Below, one piece after another: positions 16,541 through 25,836 of a DNA stretch of 64,000 bases (position 1 is the stretch's first letter; the number at the start of each line of letters is the position of its first letter). The notes under the pieces are model-generated. The model did no database searches, had not been told where the DNA came from, and saw only the letters and a list, made by a program, of their open reading frames with translations. The stretch spans positions 124,001 through 188,000 of the forward strand of contig NZ_QENY01000002.1 of the NCBI RefSeq assembly GCF_003096815.1. Direction: 5' to 3'. Position numbers and translations under genes: made by a program. This stretch comes from Hallella colorans (GTDB taxonomy: Bacteria; Bacteroidota; Bacteroidia; Bacteroidales; Bacteroidaceae).

Positions 16541-19399
16541 TTAATACCATTGCACGGCGTTGCTATAACCACTCCGCTTGTCATATTTCAACGCATCTGT
16601 CAACGTTGCCGCATTGGCTCTGAAGGAGAAATTGTAGCTTGTGTATGGTGCCAACACTACGGAGCAACTCATGTTGAAACAATGAAGGTCGCGTTGCAAT
16701 GAGGCCGTTGTCATGGATATTTGCTTGTTTTCGAAATCGTAACCACTGGAGAAACTGATATTCCAACCGTCGCTGATACGCAGATTTCCGCTCACATTAA
16801 GTGTCTGGGTGAATTTATACGGATATCTCATGCTCTTCTTGTTGAATCTTCCACCACGGTCCTCACGCATCGTGATGCCATAACCAAAAGTCAATGACCA
16901 CGGCATGGAAAAGGGCAAGTAGCCATCATCGTCTGTGGAAGCCTTGCCGCCATTTTGTTTTTTGTCAGCTCCACGCCTACCTTTTTCCATTGCATCGTCT
17001 ATGTTGCTTTCAATATTAGTGTCAATACCCTCGTCGTCATGGTTCTTGTCATTGTCTTTCTCTGTATCCTTGCCACCGAAAAGTTTTTTTATTTTCTCAG
17101 GATTGAGCGTATAAGATATATTTTGTGACATGCCTTGAAAGCGTCCAAAACGGCCATATCCCCACTCCGTTCGATCACCGACGTATGGTTTACCGTTCTC
17201 GTCAAGCTCGTAAGCGTATGTGGCGAACACAGCGTTGAGGTTGAAAGTGTAATTTTTCCACCACTTCAACCTTATACGCATAGACAAGTCACTCCACGGT
17301 TGGCGGCGAGCAGCCATATTGTATGACATAGAGGCGCCAAGCTCATCTATCAAGCTTATTTTCTTGAAGCCAGTGGAATCTTTGTCGCTTTTGATCTTCA
17401 TTTCTATGTTGTTGCTCACGTCCCAAGACACACTTCCGGTACGTCCTTTGCCCGGAGGCCCGTAAAGTCCTGCAGAATAAGGAGAGTATTCCACCAACGA
17501 GACATTTCCATCACGGTCTGTTTTTTGGTAGGTCTGGTAATAACCATAGCGCGCCGAGCCAAAATCAGGCGCGTAGCTAAAGCTCACTTGTGGCGTGAAC
17601 ACATGTCGGATGGCTTGAATCTTTTCACCGAAAATTTTTCGGTTTGGAATATAAAATCCATATAATTTGGTGCTGGCCGAAACGCTCATGTTCCAGTTAT
17701 AGATGTTGTGAAAACCGTAAGTGGTATCTGCCACCTCTGTTTGGGTGGCTTGATTCCAGGACTTTTCCACCTTGGACATGGTCATTCGGTCAGTAAAATT
17801 AAATGAAGGCGTGACATTTATAAATTTGAAAAGCGTGAAAGACGCATTGATAGGAATGTTATGTTGCATACCATTGTGCCAATCTTTCACGATATTGGAG
17901 TGGAGCAATAGGTTTTCCTTGGTTTGGATAGAGTTGCTCATCTGTCCGGTATAGCTCATGGATATTTTCTCATACCAGCGTTCCTCGCCCACCCTGTGTT
18001 TGCGCCTGAATGGGTAAAAACGGCTGATAGAAACATTGACATCAGGCAAAGTTAGAGATATGGTGGAGTTTTGCATGTTTTGCGAAAGGTTGGCCGAGGT
18101 ACTCAATGAGAGTCCAATGCTTGAGAAAGTGGTGCTCCAGCTTACTGAAGAGGTGCGCGTGGTTTGGGTCATGGCTTGCGGATTGTACATGCTCGTGAGA
18201 TTGTTTCGTTCGTAGCTTGAAGTGGCAAAGTTGACGCTTGCTGACAAAGAGCTGAATGGGTTGGCCTTGGGGTCTTGCCGATGGCTCCATTGCAGCTTGA
18301 AGCTCTCTTGCTCTTGGAAGTCTGGCATGCCCTTGTCTCCTGTCTTGGTGTCTTGGTAAGCTGCAAAAAACGACCCACTGTACTTGTAGCGTTTGCGATA
18401 GTTGCTGGCAGCAGAGATACCCCACGATCCCTTGGTGTAAATTTCGCCAAGCAACTTTAAGTCCCATTTGTCACTGACAGCAAAGTAGTAGCCTCCGTCG
18501 CGGAGATAGAAGCCACGATTATTTTCATCGCCATAAGAAGGCATAATAAAGCCGCTGGAATAGCTTTTGGTGAACGGGAAAAAACCATAAGGGACGGCCA
18601 AAGGTAATGGGACATCAGCCACTACAATATATGCCGGACCAAAAATCACATCCTTGCCTGGACGCACTTTAGCTCTCGACAGGGCTATATAGAAGTCAGG
18701 ATGCTCCTTATCGCAAGTGGTATAGCGGCCGTGAGCAAGGAAAAGCTCACCCTTATCATTACGCTTTGACACCTTACTGACAAGATAACCGTCTTCTTGT
18801 TGGGTATACGCATTGCGCACAATGCCTTTCTTACTCTTAAAGTTGAACGCCATGGTGTCGGTGTCATACTTATCCTGCCCCATAGTGAAGACCGGACGAC
18901 CCTTGATGCCAGTTTTCTCCGTTGAGTCTGCACTGCCCGTTGCGTGCACCAAACTGCTGTCCAAACTCATGTATATTTTATCGCTTTTGAGGTTCATGTT
19001 TTCATAACTCACCTCAGCAGTGCCGTAAAGATGGGCGGTATTTGATTTGGCCTCATATATCAATGAGTCTTGAGCCTCGTATTTAACGGGGGCGTCTATA
19101 CCACTCTTTTTCTTTTTGTTAAGGGAGTCTAACCTGATGGAATCGTCCACCATCTTGTTGTGATGGTAAATGGCAAGCTGGAGCGAATCCATCATGGCGG
19201 TATCAGTTTTGACGTCTACATTTTCCTCCGTGATGGTAGAGTCTTTTAATGTGGAATGATCGTTGAGGGCAAGCTTAGTTTTCGTCGTGTCGTCGTTGAC
19301 GGAATTGATATTTTTGTTAAAAAATCCGGGCACGTCGCTGTTTGCCATGGAAAAGGCCATGACGAAAAGCATAAATATGACGAAAAGCCGTGTCTTCAT
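16541..19399 (-). CDS. lptD: LptD-like outer-membrane LPS assembly protein
   Basis: LptD forms the outer-membrane beta-barrel that inserts lipopolysaccharide. The start at 19399 (MKTRLFVIFMLFVMAFSMA, a signal peptide) was chosen because a -7 box lies only 8 bases upstream. The 952-residue product has an N-terminal periplasmic OstA-like beta domain (LYGTAEVSYENMNLKSDKIY) and a long barrel with alternating amphipathic strands and aromatic girdle residues, for example VPYGFFPFTKSYSSGFIMPSY. A low-complexity acidic/basic insert lies near residues 800-850. It matches the divergent Bacteroidota LptD rather than the proteobacterial form, and the four disulfide cysteines are not evident. Confidence 0.85.
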   Translation of the reverse strand: MKTRLFVIFMLFVMAFSMANSDVPGFFNKNINSVNDDTTKTKLALNDHSTLKDSTITEENVDVKTDTAMMDSLQLAIYHHNKMVDDSIRLDSLNKKKKSGIDAPVKYEAQDSLIYEAKSNTAHLYGTAEVSYENMNLKSDKIYMSLDSSLVHATGSADSTEKTGIKGRPVFTMGQDKYDTDTMAFNFKSKKGIVRNAYTQQEDGYLVSKVSKRNDKGELFLAHGRYTTCDKEHPDFYIALSRAKVRPGKDVIFGPAYIVVADVPLPLAVPYGFFPFTKSYSSGFIMPSYGDENNRGFYLRDGGYYFAVSDKWDLKLLGEIYTKGSWGISAASNYRKRYKYSGSFFAAYQDTKTGDKGMPDFQEQESFKLQWSHRQDPKANPFSSLSASVNFATSSYERNNLTSMYNPQAMTQTTRTSSVSWSTTFSSIGLSLSTSANLSQNMQNSTISLTLPDVNVSISRFYPFRRKHRVGEERWYEKISMSYTGQMSNSIQTKENLLLHSNIVKDWHNGMQHNIPINASFTLFKFINVTPSFNFTDRMTMSKVEKSWNQATQTEVADTTYGFHNIYNWNMSVSASTKLYGFYIPNRKIFGEKIQAIRHVFTPQVSFSYAPDFGSARYGYYQTYQKTDRDGNVSLVEYSPYSAGLYGPPGKGRTGSVSWDVSNNIEMKIKSDKDSTGFKKISLIDELGASMSYNMAARRQPWSDLSMRIRLKWWKNYTFNLNAVFATYAYELDENGKPYVGDRTEWGYGRFGRFQGMSQNISYTLNPEKIKKLFGGKDTEKDNDKNHDDEGIDTNIESNIDDAMEKGRRGADKKQNGGKASTDDDGYLPFSMPWSLTFGYGITMREDRGGRFNKKSMRYPYKFTQTLNVSGNLRISDGWNISFSSGYDFENKQISMTTASLQRDLHCFNMSCSVVLAPYTSYNFSFRANAATLTDALKYDKRSGYSNAVQWY

Positions 19400-19407
19400 T
19401 TGAGGTA

Positions 19408-19415
19408 CAAAAGTA
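19408..19415 (-). promoter_or_regulatory. -7 box of lptD, nearly leaderless
   Basis: TACTTTTG on the minus strand ends 8 bases before the ATG at 19399. With the usual distance to the start of transcription this leaves a leader of only about 3-4 bases. Confidence 0.6.
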
Positions 19416-19461
19416 GGTAATAAATGGTGAAAAGTCGTGTGTTTTCGCAATTTTAACTTTG

Positions 19462-20019
19462 TTATTCAAACATTGCCTCCCATGTCTTAAAGCGTTCTAA
19501 CCCGTCATCACCAAAACGAGCGATACTTCGCTCGGCCTCGGCGAGGGTTCGCTCATGTTTCAATTTTGTCTTGCTGTAGAACTTATCAGCGTAGCACACC
19601 ACCTTTTCTTCCAATGTCTCGGGCAAATAGTCTTGGTGGGGCAACGGAAGATTGCCCGAAACGATAGCCTCCTTTGTCAATCCAGCACCCGTGTGACGTT
19701 CGCACACGCGGGCATGGCGAGGGTATCCCTCGGCGCGCATCAAGTTGGCGCCAATTATCCCATGTCGCAAATAGGGCTCTTTTCCATGACAACAGATGCT
19801 CGGAGCATCGCACTCGAAGATGCCGATGTCGTGCAACATGGCCGCCTCTTCCACAAACGCGCGGTCAAGGCCAAGCTCTGGATGGAGGTCGCAAATTTGC
19901 AACGCCCTGCGCGTAACCGCTATGCTATGTGTCAAGAAAATGCGACGTAACTCGCTATCCTCTGGATAATACTTGTCTATCAGACGCATCACCCAATTGA
20001 GTTGTACTTGATAATCCAT
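19462..20019 (-). CDS. HD-domain phosphohydrolase
   Basis: This 185-residue protein carries the metal-binding HD motif: His in FLTHSIAV, HD in AAMLHDIGIF, a further His in YLRHGIIGA and a distal Asp in VVCYADKFYSKT. It belongs to the HDIG group of small cytoplasmic phosphohydrolases. The substrate is not known. It follows directly after the terminator of the carboxyltransferase gene and is 62 bp upstream of lptD, which has its own promoter. Confidence 0.82.
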   Translation of the reverse strand: MDYQVQLNWVMRLIDKYYPEDSELRRIFLTHSIAVTRRALQICDLHPELGLDRAFVEEAAMLHDIGIFECDAPSICCHGKEPYLRHGIIGANLMRAEGYPRHARVCERHTGAGLTKEAIVSGNLPLPHQDYLPETLEEKVVCYADKFYSKTKLKHERTLAEAERSIARFGDDGLERFKTWEAMFE

Positions 20020-20024
20020 GACTT

Positions 20025-20065
20025 AAAAAACGATCGCCCTCTCCTCCACTTTGGAGAAAAGGGCG
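20025..20065 (-). terminator. Terminator of the carboxyltransferase gene
   Basis: On the minus strand CGCCCT (20060-20065) pairs with AGGGCG (20035-20040) and inner TCTCC with GGAGG, followed by GATCGTTTTTT. It sits between the carboxyltransferase stop and the HD gene start, five bases from the latter, so the HD gene depends on read-through or a promoter I cannot see. Confidence 0.75.
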
Positions 20066-20111
20066 AATATTTATTTATTGATAAATGTATATCACTGGCT
20101 AACCAAAAAGA

Positions 20112-21887
20112 TTATTCGTGATCCCTTTCGATATAAGCTATCACATCACCCTTTTGCACCTTAGAACCTTGCTTGGCACCTATCTCGACAAGTTTTCCCC
20201 CGAGGCTGGCGCCTACCTCGACAAACTCGCCCCAAGGAGCCTGAATGTAGCAGAACGCTTCTCCCTCCTTATAGGTCTTGCCGATGTATGGTTCTATCGC
20301 CGGAGCGGCCTCTCCGTCGCCTTGGAACTCCCAGTACACCTGTCCCTTCACGGGAGCCACGATGGCATCAGCTTTGGCGTGCTTGTAAGCGGCCAACTGC
20401 TCTGGCGTGGCGTTACCGCCAAGCTTGGCATCTTTAGCCTTCTGCAAGTCGGCCAAGAAATTTTTCTTGGCTTGCCCACTCTTATAGTTCCTGTATTGCT
20501 CTGGGTGCATGGCCAATTCCCACAGCTCCTCGTCATCCTGACCATAGTCCCAACCATTCTCGTCCATCTCCTTCTTGAAGTCATCGAGCGCGTTTGGCAG
20601 TAGCGTGTGGGGGTCGGCATCGGTAAATTCGAAACCCTTTTCTTTGGCCAGCTTAACCAATTCGTCATCTATCTTGCCGGGCACCTTGCCACTCTTGCCA
20701 AGAATCATGCCCCACATGGCGTCGTCCATCATAACATACCGCCCCTTGCCTTGCTCCAATGTGAGCAGGTTGAAAAGCGCGATGTTCTTGGTGTACTGCG
20801 AGAACGGCGTTACCAAAGGTGGGTATCCCACCCTCGGCCACACGTAAGCCACCTCATCAAAGAGCTTGATGAGCAGGTCGTCCATGCTCTGTGGTTCCTC
20901 GCCCTTCTTTTTGCGCAGGTTGTTGATGGTGTCGTACATGCCTTTCAGATCAGACATCATGGAGCCCATCATGCCGCCAGGTAGGCCACAGGTGAGCAGA
21001 AGCGAGCTCATCACCTTGTTTTGCGGGTTGATGAAACAGCCAAGCCATTCGTCGATAAACTCTTGCGTGAGTGCGCGCGCTTTCATGTACGCGCTCATGT
21101 TGATATCAGGAACGTCAAAGCCCGCGTTGCGAAGCATGCTCTGAACGGATATAACGTCAGGATGTACCTTGCCCCATGACAGTGGCTCTATGGCCGTGTC
21201 AATAATGTCCACACCATTGCGGCACACCTCAAGGACCGATGCCATGCTCAGTCCGGGACCGGAGTGACCGTGGTATTCCAATATAATATTGGGATGTTTG
21301 TCCTTGATACGTTTGGCCAACTGGCCCAAGAACGCCGGCTGACCGATGCCAGCCATATCTTTCAAACATATCTCCTCTGCTCCAGCCTCAATCTCCTGAT
21401 CGGCCAAATGCTCATAATAGTCGAGCGTATGTACGGGAGACGTCGTGATGCACAGCGTGCCCTGCGGAGTCATGCCCGCCTCTTTGGCCCACTTGATGGA
21501 TGGCGCAATGTTACGAATGTCGTTCAGACCGTCAAAAATGCGAGGTATATCCACACCCTGTGCGTGTTTCACCCTGTACATCATGGCACGCACATCGTCT
21601 GGCACTGGATACATACGCAGGGCATTCAAGCCACGGTCTAACATGTGGGTTTTGATGCCCACTTCATTAAATGGCTTGCAAAAGGCGCGCACAGCCTCGT
21701 TTGGATTTTCACCAGCAAGCAATTGTACCTGCTCGAAAGCGCCACCATTGGTCTCCACACGCGAGAAACATCCCATGTCGATAATTACCGGGGCGATACG
21801 CTCCAACTGATCTTTGCGAGGCTGAAACTTGCCTGAGCTCTGCCACATGTCTCTATATATGAGACTAAACTGAATTTTCTTGCTCAT
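20112..21887 (-). CDS. Pyruvate/oxaloacetate carboxyltransferase, biotin site missing
   Basis: The 591-residue protein belongs to the pyruvate carboxylase subunit B / oxaloacetate decarboxylase alpha family, which moves a carboxyl group between carboxybiotin and pyruvate. The TIM-barrel residues are present: RDMWQS near residue 12, the Lys of CLKDMAG, and the HxH of EYHGHSGPG; a PYC_OADA helical region follows. The C-terminal 80 residues fold as a biotinyl/lipoyl hairpin domain (VAPVKGQV ... SKVQKGDVIAYIE), but the biotinylation loop that should read EAMKM reads QAPWG (549-553), so there is no acceptor lysine. Carboxyl transfer would then need a separate biotin carrier. No partner subunit gene is in this window. 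Confidence 0.88.
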   Translation of the reverse strand: MSKKIQFSLIYRDMWQSSGKFQPRKDQLERIAPVIIDMGCFSRVETNGGAFEQVQLLAGENPNEAVRAFCKPFNEVGIKTHMLDRGLNALRMYPVPDDVRAMMYRVKHAQGVDIPRIFDGLNDIRNIAPSIKWAKEAGMTPQGTLCITTSPVHTLDYYEHLADQEIEAGAEEICLKDMAGIGQPAFLGQLAKRIKDKHPNIILEYHGHSGPGLSMASVLEVCRNGVDIIDTAIEPLSWGKVHPDVISVQSMLRNAGFDVPDINMSAYMKARALTQEFIDEWLGCFINPQNKVMSSLLLTCGLPGGMMGSMMSDLKGMYDTINNLRKKKGEEPQSMDDLLIKLFDEVAYVWPRVGYPPLVTPFSQYTKNIALFNLLTLEQGKGRYVMMDDAMWGMILGKSGKVPGKIDDELVKLAKEKGFEFTDADPHTLLPNALDDFKKEMDENGWDYGQDDEELWELAMHPEQYRNYKSGQAKKNFLADLQKAKDAKLGGNATPEQLAAYKHAKADAIVAPVKGQVYWEFQGDGEAAPAIEPYIGKTYKEGEAFCYIQAPWGEFVEVGASLGGKLVEIGAKQGSKVQKGDVIAYIERDHE

Positions 21888-21967
21888 TATTTTTGTGCTT
21901 TCAATTCATATTTCAAAACCAGTCCTTCACCTATGCATTGAGAGGAATGGCATTACGATTAGGTATG

Positions 21968-21975
21968 CAAAATTA
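21968..21975 (-). promoter_or_regulatory. -7 box of the carboxyltransferase gene
   Basis: TAATTTTG on the minus strand, about 80 bases before the start codon at 21887. No good -33 box is seen. It is back-to-back with the promoter of the divergent lipoprotein gene. Confidence 0.5.
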
Positions 21976-22029
21976 GATAAAAAAATCCAAATTAGGTCCG
22001 ATAGTACGTTTTTTTTATTCTTTTATAAT

Positions 22030-22037
22030 TATCTTTG
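22030..22037 (+). promoter_or_regulatory. -7 box of the lipoprotein gene at 22057
   Basis: TATCTTTG, a full match to the -7 consensus, followed by a leader of about 15 bases. A T-rich stretch occupies the expected -33 position. Confidence 0.65.
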
Positions 22038-22056
22038 CAAAGAACAACAGTCATAC

Positions 22057-22905
22057 ATGATGATATTTAGAAAAATATTTGTTGCAATATTTATTGTCAT
22101 AACCATCGTGAGCTGCAAGCGCCAAGCTGCCGACACGACCAATATAAACGACCCTTTCGCAGGAGATTACCGGATGGCTGGCGACAGCACCGTCTATGGA
22201 TTGGCCTGCAAGGGAAGCTCGGACGACGCCATACTATTATTGCCCGCAGACGGAAGCGACCCCGTGAGGTATGACATTGTTTTAGCCACACGTAGAAACA
22301 AAGTGCTGGGCAGCATCAATACGGGCGACCGCATTGCGTTAGTGCCAAACAAGAAACACGCGAACGTAGCCGACATGGTTATCAATTTGGATGAGCTGAA
22401 GGGCGTATGGTGCTATATGGTCATGCCGCAAATGCGGCAAGACAGCTACGAACAAGAGCAAGTACAGGACCGCACTAAAGACTCGATGGCCGATTCTCTG
22501 GCACTCTCCCTGTTCGTACCACTCGAATACGGCTTTTGGCTTAAATCACAAGGAGAAGCTGCCAGCGTGGGCTACATACGCGAGTTGAACGCCTTGGCAG
22601 ACGAAAGTCCCGTGATATACCCATCGCTTGACTATTTCATCAAATGGCAAATATGGAACGGAAAATTTATTTTGGCGAGTGGAAAGCCAAAATACGACAA
22701 GGACAACACGGTGGATGGCTTCACAGACATCAGATACGACACATGTTCTATCGATTTTCTTAGCCATGACTCATTAGCGCTCACCGACCGCAATGGCACT
22801 CGCTGCTACTACCGTAAGAAAGATGCCAACGAGGTGAACAAGAAAGCGCAGACCATCGCCGACAAGCATAAGAAAGCCGCCTTAAGAAGAAACGCCCAAC
22901 CATAA
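22057..22905 (+). CDS. Lipoprotein of unknown function
   Basis: The start at 22057 gives a lipoprotein signal peptide (MMIFRKIFVAIFIVITIVSC, lipobox Cys at residue 20) and sits 19 bases after a -7 box. The 282-residue product has two beta-rich segments, including FAGDYRMAGDSTVYGLACKG and a lipocalin-like late part (WQIWNGKFILASGK), resembling Bacteroidales lipoproteins with a lipocalin-like domain. The C-terminus is lysine-rich. It is monocistronic. The function is unknown, and the lipocalin likeness is weak. Confidence 0.78.
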   Translation: MMIFRKIFVAIFIVITIVSCKRQAADTTNINDPFAGDYRMAGDSTVYGLACKGSSDDAILLLPADGSDPVRYDIVLATRRNKVLGSINTGDRIALVPNKKHANVADMVINLDELKGVWCYMVMPQMRQDSYEQEQVQDRTKDSMADSLALSLFVPLEYGFWLKSQGEAASVGYIRELNALADESPVIYPSLDYFIKWQIWNGKFILASGKPKYDKDNTVDGFTDIRYDTCSIDFLSHDSLALTDRNGTRCYYRKKDANEVNKKAQTIADKHKKAALRRNAQP

Positions 22906-23481
22906 GATGCGGCGGGGCGCATGCAAAACGATGATTTGGGTGGGCGGTAACCACCTCAATCTGTCAAGAATATATCAAAAAAACAGGTGGTCTACAACCA
23001 ATTGATTTAGCGGCAAAAACGTGAATTATTTATTTAAAAAAGACTTTGGCAACATCTTTGTCTCGCAAATATTTTGCCATTGGTACTCATTGGTCTTGCG
23101 TTTCGGTACTAAACGCGAGCCGTTTCGGTCTTTTTCACGGTGCGTCCAAGCCTTAATGGCCACACGATTAAGGCCTAATGACAAGTTGCTTGGAAAACTT
23201 TTTTGAGCCGATTTCATATTTTCATTCCCATCGCGCTGATTTACAGCACATGAAAGAAAACTCACATGCTTCGCGTATTTGTAGGCAACGCCTCTGCCAT
23301 TTGCATACAAGTGATTTCTGAGAGGTGTTTTGTCATGTTTTTTCCACATTATTTTTTCAAATCCACCATCACTTGCCAGTTGGCTATCACAACGTCTGTT
23401 TTTGCCAAACAGCGCATAAGGCCACATACCGACAGCTCGCAAGCATGGGTACGCGAAACCCGCTCATGCGTTCGGAAATGG
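22906..23481. other. Convergent gap with a palindromic repeat
   Basis: This 576-bp gap lies between the 3' ends of the lipoprotein gene and queF. A 138-codon minus-strand frame runs through it but crosses the palindromic repeat and resembles no family, so I treat it as noncoding. I see no clear terminator. Repeat copy C lies inside. Confidence 0.6.
23146..23193. repeat. Palindromic intergenic repeat, copy C
   Basis: Nested inverted repeats: outer CCAAGC (23146-23151) with GCTTGG (23188-23193), inner GCCTTAAT (23150-23157) with ATTAAGGC (23167-23174). The right side GGCCTAATGACA is identical to copy E, and both copies are followed after a few bases by TTG then A-rich and CTTTTT tracts. Confidence 0.65.
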
Positions 23482-23949
23482 TTATCTCATGCCATGATTG
23501 GCAAACCTCATCTCGGCCATACGCTCGTATTTGGTGCCCGGCCGGCCATAGTTGGCATAAGGGTAAATGCTGATGCCACCTCTCGGTGTGAACAATCCAA
23601 CCACCTCTATATACTTGGGCGACATGAGTTTGACGAGGTCTTTCATGATGATGTTGACACAATCCTCATGAAAATCGCCGTGATTGCGAAAACTAAAAAG
23701 ATACAATTTCAGGCTCTTGCTTTCCACCATGCGTTCTGCCGGCACATAACTGATGCGTATCTCGGCAAAATCCGGTTGCCCCGTGATGGGACAGAGCGAC
23801 GTAAACTCGGGACAATTGAACTGCACCCAATAGTCGTTTTCGGGATGCTTATTGTTGAAAGTCTCCAATACTTCGGGGGCGTAATCCATACTGTATCGTG
23901 TCTGTGCGCCCAATGATTTCAATCCTTCTTGCTCTCTGTTTGATGCCAT
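23482..23949 (-). CDS. queF: preQ0 reductase QueF
   Basis: QueF reduces preQ0 (7-cyano-7-deazaguanine) to preQ1 with NADPH in queuosine synthesis. The 155-residue protein is the short type I form. The catalytic Cys53 in [11 protein letters not shown], Asp60, the signature ESKSLKLY (76-83) and HED near 94-96 are all present. The gap to the queT stop is five bases, so the two form an operon behind a preQ1 riboswitch. Length agrees with the family. Confidence 0.96.
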   Translation of the reverse strand: MASNREQEGLKSLGAQTRYSMDYAPEVLETFNNKHPENDYWVQFNCPEFTSLCPITGQPDFAEIRISYVPAERMVESKSLKLYLFSFRNHGDFHEDCVNIIMKDLVKLMSPKYIEVVGLFTPRGGISIYPYANYGRPGTKYERMAEMRFANHGMR

Positions 23950-23954
23950 AATCC

Positions 23955-24644
23955 TTACAAACTAAATACTTTCCATACGTTATAACTCTCGTCTGTGTCG
24001 TAAACGTCCTCTCCCTCGTGCTGCTTCATCGCTCTCACGATCCTCACGGTGATGGGCAACGCCAACACCTCGTAGATGGTTTTGAGAACCACTTGCCACA
24101 ACATGAGCCAAGGCAACTCGCTCGCTGGAACCACGCCGGCCAAGGCCAAGGGAAAGAATATAACCGAATCACAGGTCTCGCCAGCAACGGTGCTGAGTAT
24201 GGCTCGCGCTGAAAAACGCTTGCCTCCGTCGCGTATCTTCATACGGCTCATCACGTAAGCATTGACAAAACTACCAATGACAAACGCAACAAACGATGCC
24301 AGCGCGATACGTGGGGCCAACCCGAAGATGGCATGAAAACCCGCATCGTTGTTCCAATAGTCGGCGCCCGGGATGAGGTCGCAGATGGCACCCATAGCCA
24401 CAAAAAAGAAATTCATGGCAAAGCCCGTCCAAATGAGCAATCGCGCCTTGCGAAATCCCCACACCTCGCAAACACAGTCATTAATGATATAAGATACGGG
24501 AAACACGATGAAACCACCCGTGAGACTGATGGAACCAACCGATATTTGCTTTGTTTCCAATACGTTTGCCGCAATGAGGCAAACACAAAAGAGTATGCTG
24601 AAAAGCATAAACAGCACACTCACGGTCTGTTTATTATTGTTCAT
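23955..24644 (-). CDS. Queuosine-precursor transporter (YhhQ/QueT-like)
   Basis: This 229-residue protein is of the VUT (COG1738) family, inner-membrane transporters that take up queuosine precursors. About six membrane helices are visible, from [20 protein letters not shown] to the C-terminal [19 protein letters not shown]; the family-typical [16 protein letters not shown] and DSVIFFPLA are present. The start at 24644 lies directly behind the riboswitch, and the earlier in-frame start at 24674 would fall inside it. It is co-transcribed with queF. Confidence 0.92.
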   Translation of the reverse strand: MNNNKQTVSVLFMLFSILFCVCLIAANVLETKQISVGSISLTGGFIVFPVSYIINDCVCEVWGFRKARLLIWTGFAMNFFFVAMGAICDLIPGADYWNNDAGFHAIFGLAPRIALASFVAFVIGSFVNAYVMSRMKIRDGGKRFSARAILSTVAGETCDSVIFFPLALAGVVPASELPWLMLWQVVLKTIYEVLALPITVRIVRAMKQHEGEDVYDTDESYNVWKVFSL

Positions 24645-24646
24645 GT

Positions 24647-24677
24647 CTTGTTTTTTAAGAGGTTTACCAAGCACTCT
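24647..24677 (-). promoter_or_regulatory. preQ1-I riboswitch
   Basis: Read on the minus strand the leader aligns element by element with the class I preQ1 aptamer: P1 AGAG/CTCT (24674-24677 with 24658-24661), loop 1 TG, P2 strand CTTG (24668-24671), loop 2 GTAAAC whose last C (24662) is the expected preQ1-pairing base, A-rich loop 3 TAAAAAA, and P2' CAAG (24647-24650). The pseudoknot CTTG/CAAG is complete. The start codon lies two bases beyond P2', so binding should hide the translation start. The gene pair behind it (transporter and QueF) is the expected target. Confidence 0.85.
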
Positions 24678-24687
24678 ATTTCAGCCG

Positions 24688-24695
24688 CAAAGGTA
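24688..24695 (-). promoter_or_regulatory. -7 box of the queT-queF operon
   Basis: TACCTTTG on the minus strand. Transcription should begin about six bases before the preQ1 aptamer, so the riboswitch is at the extreme 5' end of the mRNA. Confidence 0.7.
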
Positions 24696-24764
24696 CGATT
24701 ATATTTCCATTCGTGACCGATAAGTATCTAAAAAAGTGTTTAGATCCCACCGATTATGGCAACA

Positions 24765-24807
24765 ATGGGCACAAAAAATGGTATGCGGACCCTCTTTTTG
24801 CGCCCAT
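24765..24807. repeat. 13-bp inverted repeat between antiporter and queT
   Basis: ATGGGCACAAAAA (24765-24777) and TTTTTGCGCCCAT (24795-24807) are complementary apart from one base. It lies just past the antiporter stop and could end that transcript, but the U run is inside the arm, so it is not a classic terminator. Confidence 0.5.
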
Positions 24808-24820
24808 CATGGGCTAACCG

Positions 24821-25804
24821 TCAGGCCGCTTGGCTGACGAGATAGGCCATGTAGCCCAAAAAACCGGTCGTAAGCAACGCTCCCTCCCATCGCTCAACTC
24901 GATATTTCGTGAACGAGAAGAGCCACAACACAACAATGGAAAGAAGTAGCGCGCCAAGGTCCACACTGGTTATGCCCTGAATGTCCATGGGCGAGATAAG
25001 GCCCGTAAGACCAAGTATCATCAAGATATTGAACACGTTAGAACCTAAAACATTGCCAATGGCGATGCCACTGTTGCCACGACGAGCGGCCACCACCGTA
25101 GTGGCAAGCTCTGGAAGCGACGTGCCACAGGCCACGATGGTAAGACCGATGAGTGCTTCGCTCATGCCAAGATTGGCGGCAATGGCCGATGCGTTGTCCA
25201 CAAACACATTGGAGCCAAGCACCAAACATGCCAAACCGACAACTAAAAACGCCACGGACCGAGAAACGGCCATGGGACGCTTCTTGACGGAACCGCCATC
25301 AGACCCTTGCCCGAAATTAGCGCGCGCTCCCTTTAGCGTGATGTACATGAACATGCCAAACATGGCAAACAACAATAGCGCATCGATCCGAGAGATGCTC
25401 GAATCAAAGCACATTACAAGCAATACCACCGACGCGATGATGGTAAAGGGCATGTCTTTTTTCACTGTTGCAGGCAAAATATGTATGGGACATATCATAG
25501 CCGCAACACCAACGATGAGTGCTGTATTGAAAATATTGCTTCCCACGACATTGCCAACAGCCAAATCGGGCGTACCATTGATGGCCGACATGAGGCTCAC
25601 AAAAAACTCGGGCATGGACGTTCCAATGGACACAATGGTGAGACCGATGACTATCTGGGGCACACCCATGCGCTCGGCCAAGCCCACGGCGCCATCGGTA
25701 AGGCGGTCAGCACCCCACAAAACGATAACGATGCCCGCCACGAACAACACAACTTGAAGCCACAATTGTGATGCTGCGAACGTAAAGAGTGGTAACATTT
25801 GCAT
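24821..25804 (-). CDS. Calcium/sodium antiporter, CaCA family
   Basis: This protein of about 327 residues is a YrbG-like cation exchanger of the inner membrane. Two inverted alpha repeats are clear: GTSMPEFFVSLMSA with GNVVGSNIFN in the first half, GTSLPELATTVVAA with GNVLGSNVFN in the second, and about ten membrane helices. The start at 25804 was chosen because the -7 box lies directly upstream; the longer frame starts with TTG within the promoter. It stands alone. Confidence 0.93.
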   Translation of the reverse strand: MQMLPLFTFAASQLWLQVVLFVAGIVIVLWGADRLTDGAVGLAERMGVPQIVIGLTIVSIGTSMPEFFVSLMSAINGTPDLAVGNVVGSNIFNTALIVGVAAMICPIHILPATVKKDMPFTIIASVVLLVMCFDSSISRIDALLLFAMFGMFMYITLKGARANFGQGSDGGSVKKRPMAVSRSVAFLVVGLACLVLGSNVFVDNASAIAANLGMSEALIGLTIVACGTSLPELATTVVAARRGNSGIAIGNVLGSNVFNILMILGLTGLISPMDIQGITSVDLGALLLSIVVLWLFSFTKYRVERWEGALLTTGFLGYMAYLVSQAA

Positions 25805-25828
25805 AATAGGATCAATTGATACGTTGTG

Positions 25829-25836
25829 CAAATGTA
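25829..25836 (-). promoter_or_regulatory. -7 box of the antiporter gene
   Basis: TACATTTG on the minus strand, 24 bases before the chosen start at 25804. It excludes the longer TTG-started reading frame. Confidence 0.6.

Noticed and set aside
23026..23442. 138-codon minus-strand frame in the lipoprotein-queF gap
   Set aside because: It runs through the palindromic repeat and has no recognisable domain or promoter.
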